From a virus, in the IMG/VR virus record IMGVR_UViG_3300038701_001827, positions 1 through 22,342 of that record: a stretch of 22,342 nt of DNA, one strand, 5' to 3'. Both the position numbers and the translations under genes were made by a program. The notes beneath the pieces are model-generated. The model ran no database searches. It had not been told where the DNA came from and saw only the letters and a program-made list of their open reading frames with translations. How positions within the stretch are numbered: position 1 is the first letter of the stretch; every line of letters starts with the position of its first letter. This document shows, piece by piece, positions 19,882 through 22,342 of this stretch.

Positions 19882-19955
19882 CGGACAACCAAGCATGGAT
19901 CATCGGCGGTCTGATATTCTGGGGGCTGTTGCTGAACGGCTGTATGCAGTCATGA
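19878..19955 (+). CDS. Single-span membrane micropeptide, 25 aa
   Basis: GTG 19878 (in GTGAGAGGTGA) encodes a 25-residue peptide containing QAWIIGGLIFWGLLLNGCMQ, one membrane span. The start has GTGA overlap and GAGAGG before it. The stop overlaps the next ATG by ATGA. Low confidence because of length, although the hydrophobic composition is unlike an out-of-frame reading. Confidence 0.4.
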   Translation: MTDNQAWIIGGLIFWGLLLNGCMQS

Positions 19956-20020
19956 CCCGCCCGCTCCTTGTCCGCGAAAAGGACGCGGCGGCGCTCCTGG
20001 CGACGTGGTGCGCGACATGA
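19952..20020 (+). pseudogene. Possible truncated excisionase/HTH remnant, 22 aa
   Basis: ATG 19952 gives MTRPLLVREKDAAALLATWC then AT and a stop. The first 16 residues match the usual N-terminus of HTH_17-type (excisionase/AlpA-like) proteins that precede integrases in rhodobacterial prophages, but the recognition helix and wing are missing; the following bases do not continue the domain in either other frame. It may be a deletion remnant or a decoy coupling ORF. Both ends are ATGA-coupled. Confidence 0.4.
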
Positions 20021-20181
20021 GCGCCCCGCGCCCCCTGACGGAGAAAGCCTTGCGGGAAGCCGCGCAAGTCGCCGCCGAAACGGGTAGCACCGTCGTAATC
20101 GAACGCGGCGGCACCGTTTACAAGATCATCCCGCCGACGCAACCTGAAACGATAAACCCGGCAGACCTGATTACCCCATGA
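20017..20181 (+). CDS. Small protein before integrase, 54 aa
   Basis: ATG 20017 in ATGA. The product begins MSAPRPLTEKALREAAQVAA, then ETGSTVVIERGGTVYKIIPP: one helix and a beta hairpin. The pattern ALRxAAxxAxExGxxVxIE is frequent in tiny proteins directly upstream of integrases in alphaproteobacterial phages. Its stop overlaps the integrase ATG. An excisionase-like accessory role is possible but unsupported. Confidence 0.6.
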   Translation: MSAPRPLTEKALREAAQVAAETGSTVVIERGGTVYKIIPPTQPETINPADLITP

Positions 20182-21224
20182 CCAAAGGCCGCGACCTGCC
20201 AAGCTACATCCACCGCCGAAAGCGGGACGGCGTGCTATTGTTCCGCAAACGGATCGGCGGGAAGATCCACGAGGTACGCCTAGAGACGCAATTCCCCGAA
20301 GGCCAGCCGGTGCCATTTGCCCTTCATCAGGAGCGTGAGCGGCTGCTGAACGCTCCGAGGCCCGTAGCGCCGGGGAAAGACCTTTCAGCCGTTATCCGGG
20401 CCTACCGTGCCGCTCCGAAGTATGCCGACCTAAAGCCAAGAACCCGAGACGATTACGAAAAACACTTGCCCTATTTCGCCGAGAAGATGGGCCACCTTGC
20501 GCCGCGACAGATCGAACGTCACCACATAATCCGCTGGCGGGACGCATGGTCCGCAGACCACAGCCCGCACTTTTCGAATTACCGGCTGCGCGTGTTTTCG
20601 ATCCTGATGGAACAGGCGAAGGATATGGGCCTACTGACCAAGGCGGAGGAAAACCCGGCAAAGGGTATCCCCGCCCTGAAATACGAGAAGCGCGAGCGCA
20701 AACCGTGGCCTGAAACAAAGGTCGCCGCATTCCGCAAGGCGTACCAATACGGCACCCGTGAGCGCACGCTGTTTGAACTTTGCTTGGGGACCGGCCAGCG
20801 GATTGGCGACGTGTTGAAAATGCAGTGGGGCCACATAGACTGCGATGAAATCCGGGTGCTGCAAGGCAAGACCGGCAAGCCGCTGTGGTTGCCGATCACG
20901 CCGCACCTTGCCGCCGCGCTCGAAGCGACAGAGCGTCGCGGGCTGTTCATCCTGTCCAAGGACATGAGGAAGGCCAAGCGCCCCGGCATGTGGGCCTATC
21001 GCGGGGCTGCTGACGCCATGCGCGCGGCGCGGGACGCCATCGGCGCGACGGAGTACGACCTTCACGCCCTACGCTATACAGCCGCCGTTGAGTTGCTCCT
21101 GGCTGGCTGTGATGATGACCAGATAGCCGCCGTCACTGGCCAAAGCCCGGCGATGGTGCGGCATTACACGCGGCACGTTCGCCAGCGTGTCAGAGCGCGG
21201 GAAGCGCAGGAAAGGAGAAGTTAG
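20178..21224 (+). CDS. int: Tyrosine integrase
   Basis: A 348-aa site-specific recombinase. Residues 1-60 form the arm-binding region (SYIHRRKRDGVLLFRKRIGG), residues about 66-175 the core-binding SAM-like domain, and the rest the catalytic domain. Catalytic residues are R208 in CLGTGQRIGDVLKMQW, K231 in GKTGK, H296 and R299 in DLHALRY, and the nucleophile Y330 in VRHYTRH. The position normally held by the second histidine is Q322 in VTGQSP, a known variation in related phage integrases. It starts by ATGA overlap with the small gene before it and lies about 600 bp from a tRNA-Cys-like att core flanked by repeats it could bind. Confidence 0.92.
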   Translation: MTKGRDLPSYIHRRKRDGVLLFRKRIGGKIHEVRLETQFPEGQPVPFALHQERERLLNAPRPVAPGKDLSAVIRAYRAAPKYADLKPRTRDDYEKHLPYFAEKMGHLAPRQIERHHIIRWRDAWSADHSPHFSNYRLRVFSILMEQAKDMGLLTKAEENPAKGIPALKYEKRERKPWPETKVAAFRKAYQYGTRERTLFELCLGTGQRIGDVLKMQWGHIDCDEIRVLQGKTGKPLWLPITPHLAAALEATERRGLFILSKDMRKAKRPGMWAYRGAADAMRAARDAIGATEYDLHALRYTAAVELLLAGCDDDQIAAVTGQSPAMVRHYTRHVRQRVRAREAQERRS

Positions 21225-21842
21225 ATGGGAGCAAATGACGACATGAGACAAGCTGTCATCAGTGCCGTGTTCCCCGTGATCGCTGACCGTATGGGCTGGC
21301 ACAAGCGGATTGACGAGCACCCCGTAAAGAACACGAACTTTGCGGCTGACGTAGCCGACGCTGCGCTGACCCAAGTTGAGGGTCACGAGCGGGCCGCCGT
21401 CGCAAGCGCGCTAGAAGAAGCCTGGAAAGCCGCCTTTCGCGCCTGCCGCCATCCTGGCGCGGGCTACAAAGACGAAAACAGCCGCCTCTTGCAGCGCGCT
21501 GAAAACGAGATGCGCCTTGAGGTGGCAAGGGCTATCCGCGCTCTACGGTTCAAATATGACCAAGGTATTGTTCGGCCTCTTGAGTGGTCCGGAGTTGGCC
21601 GATGGTGCGATCAGGAAGCGCGGTATGCCGAGAGCAGCTTTGGCGTGTTCCAGATCGTCGACCACAGACCGCACGGCAACGGGTTCCAATACTATACGCC
21701 GTGGGACGCTGACGGTGGCGGCGTATCCTATGATAGCTGGGAGGAGGCGCAGGTTGCCGCTCAAAACGAATATGAGCGCTGCGTTTTAAAGGCCCTCGCG
21801 TCAGCCGTTGCGTCGGAAGAACAGAACGAAGCCAAAACGTGA
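21225..21842 (+). CDS. Hypothetical protein downstream of integrase, 205 aa
   Basis: A 205-aa protein starting at ATG 21225, directly after the integrase stop and behind AAGGAGAAG. It begins MGANDDMRQAVISAVFPVIA and has a helical N-terminal half (ERAAVASALEEAWKAAFRAC, ENEMRLEVARAIRALRF). The C-terminal half is aromatic and beta-rich (WCDQEARYAESSFGVFQIVD, GNGFQYYTPWDADGGGVSYD), then SWEEAQVAAQNEYERCVLKA. The last block, W-x-x-aromatic...GVSYxSxEEAQxAAQxxYE, is common in small rhodobacterial phage proteins. Function is unknown. It is the last gene of the plus-strand operon. Confidence 0.75.
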   Translation: MGANDDMRQAVISAVFPVIADRMGWHKRIDEHPVKNTNFAADVADAALTQVEGHERAAVASALEEAWKAAFRACRHPGAGYKDENSRLLQRAENEMRLEVARAIRALRFKYDQGIVRPLEWSGVGRWCDQEARYAESSFGVFQIVDHRPHGNGFQYYTPWDADGGGVSYDSWEEAQVAAQNEYERCVLKALASAVASEEQNEAKT

Positions 21843-21851
21843 ATGTGTGGC
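21836..21851 (+). repeat. 16-bp direct repeat copy 1 (AACGTGAATGTGTGGC)
   Basis: Identical to 22057-22072 over 16 bases. It contains the 8-mer TGTGTGGC, repeated again at 21856-21863 with a 12-bp period. It covers the end of the preceding gene. Confidence 0.85.
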
Positions 21852-21917
21852 GGCGTGTGTGGCAGGGGCTTGCGCGCCGTCCGATCATCCGCTAAACGGC
21901 AACAACCACAACGGCTT

Positions 21918-21964
21918 GGCGAGTTGGCGGAGTGGTGACGCAGCGGATTGCAAATCCGCAACGC
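21918..21964 (+). other. 5' half of a tRNA-Cys (likely att core)
   Basis: GGCGAGT acceptor strand, D-arm GCGGAGTGGTGACGCA, and anticodon arm GCGGA-TTGCAAA-TCCGC with anticodon GCA at 21950-21952 are recognisable. After the AACGC at 21960-21964 the sequence leaves the tRNA consensus; no T-arm or 3' acceptor strand follows, so it is not a functional tRNA gene. It is probably the region of identity with the host tRNA-Cys gene used for integration. Confidence 0.7.
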
Positions 21965-22056
21965 AGAAATCGCATAAGCCTCTGATTTTATTGAGCTTAG
22001 CCAGCTTCCCCAATCACCTCCGCCACACAAAAACAGGTCAGACATACCGTAAACGC

Positions 22057-22072
22057 AACGTGAATGTGTGGC
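22057..22072 (+). repeat. 16-bp direct repeat copy 2 (AACGTGAATGTGTGGC)
   Basis: Exact second copy of 21836-21851, 221 bp to the right, on the far side of the tRNA-like core. Probably an integrase arm-binding site together with the inverted 8-mer at 22022-22029. Confidence 0.85.
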
Positions 22073-22149
22073 ATCCCCCGCCGCCCTGTGATGGCGTCAT
22101 GGGCGCAGCATGTCACCGGGTCGGGCGGGGAGGTGGTGAGGATCAGGGG

Positions 22150-22239
22150 TCAGTCGTAATTCGTCGGGTCCGACGCCGTGAGCCATGCGCCCCGGTGATA
22201 GGACGCCATGACCTTGAGGTATCGCCATATCGTCAGCAT
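22150..22239 (-). CDS. Small protein, 29 aa
   Basis: ATG 22239 behind a perfect AGGAGG (22252-22247) with a 7-base spacer. The product begins MLTIWRYLKVMASYHRGAWL and ends TASDPTNYD. The strong ribosome site supports translation. It is the last gene of a minus-strand operon that enters from the right edge. No family is recognised. Confidence 0.55.
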   Translation of the reverse strand: MLTIWRYLKVMASYHRGAWLTASDPTNYD

Positions 22240-22254
22240 GGCCCGGCCTCCTGA

Positions 22255-22342
22255 TTAGACTCGCCAGAACCGGTCATTGCGCTGGTCTGTTATGCACAGG
22301 TTTTGCAGCTTCATGCGGAGCGGTTTCGCGCTGCCAACCAGG
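22255..22342 (-). CDS. Partial protein at right edge, C-terminus only
   Basis: An open frame enters from the right edge and stops at TAA 22255. The visible end reads KPLRMKLQNLCITDQRNDRF followed by WRV. It could also be a 19-aa ORF starting at the internal ATG, but the frame stays open to the edge. It is presumably a late phage gene; function cannot be judged from 28 residues. Confidence 0.45.
   Translation of the reverse strand, partial: LVGSAKPLRMKLQNLCITDQRNDRFWRV

Larger units (their letters stand above)
21843..22149. other. Candidate attP region
   Basis: About 300 bases without a gene. They hold a partial tRNA-Cys (21918-21964) and the 8-mer TGTGTGGC at 21844-21851 (+), 21856-21863 (+), 22065-22072 (+), plus its reverse complement at 22022-22029. 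This arrangement of a core with arm-type repeats on both sides, next to a tyrosine integrase gene, is that of a phage attP. Confidence 0.6.
1..22342. mobile_element. Temperate tailed phage genome segment
   Basis: The gene content is phage throughout: terminases, portal, scaffold, capsid, divergent Cro/CI-type switch, ERF and NinB recombination genes, and a tyrosine integrase next to an att-like site. Tail and lysis genes are not seen and presumably lie beyond the two edges, because minus-strand genes run off both ends. The large portal with a coiled-coil tail and the SU10-like capsid suggest a short-tailed (podovirus-like) virion, which is inference. Confidence 0.93.

Noticed and set aside
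21918-21990. A complete functional tRNA-Cys gene
   Set aside because: The T-arm, 3' acceptor strand and CCA region are absent; only the 5' half matches.

Overview
The window is a stretch of a temperate double-stranded DNA phage whose host is probably an alphaproteobacterium of the Rhodobacterales type. The DNA is GC-rich, genes are packed with 1- and 4-base stop/start overlaps (ATGA, TGATG, GTGA, TTGA), and many small proteins look like those of Rhodobacter/Paracoccus/Roseobacter prophages. The host call is inference. There are no rRNA genes, no complete tRNA, no CRISPR array, no insertion sequence and no clear host housekeeping gene.

Layout. (1) Positions 1-6935, minus strand: the head and packaging module. 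In transcription order it has the terminase small subunit, terminase large subunit, portal, a run of tiny coupled ORFs, scaffold, an SU10/DUF5309-type major capsid protein, a probable head decoration protein, and a partial small gene at the left edge. A 15-bp perfect hairpin follows the decoration gene. (2) Positions 6936-7374: a candidate late promoter and a 55-aa membrane protein. (3) Positions 7375-15166, minus strand: one long early operon. It starts at a Cro-like gene and runs through a GC-hairpin leader, a secreted small protein, an HTH protein, a DUF1064 protein, a ParB-like/coiled-coil protein, a DECH-box helicase, winged-helix proteins, an adenine methyltransferase and a DUF6378 protein. 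It ends with a NusG/RfaH-like protein. (4) Positions 15167-15253: the immunity switch, with divergent cro-like and cI-like genes. (5) Positions 15254-21842, plus strand: the repressor, then a second operon behind its own operator-controlled promoter. This carries many small ORFs, then Gp157, ERF annealase, NinB, YbcO-type nuclease and a tyrosine integrase. (6) Positions 21843-22149: a candidate attP built on a 5' tRNA-Cys half flanked by repeated 8-mers. (7) Positions 22150-22342, minus strand: the end of further small genes that run off the right edge.

How it works together. The same 14-bp palindrome, GTGCCGTTTGGCAC, lies inside both the leftward and the rightward early promoters, so one repressor probably silences both arms. 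After induction the leftward arm makes replication functions and, last of all, a NusG paralogue placed just before the late genes, where lambda has Q. The rightward arm makes recombination functions and integrase.

The most interesting points are the NusG-like protein as a candidate late antiterminator, the shared operator system with probable leaderless transcripts, the attP with arm-type repeats on both sides (suggesting a non-integrated or circularly permuted genome), an exact 45-bp in-frame tandem duplication in a secreted protein, and a structured leader in the early operon.
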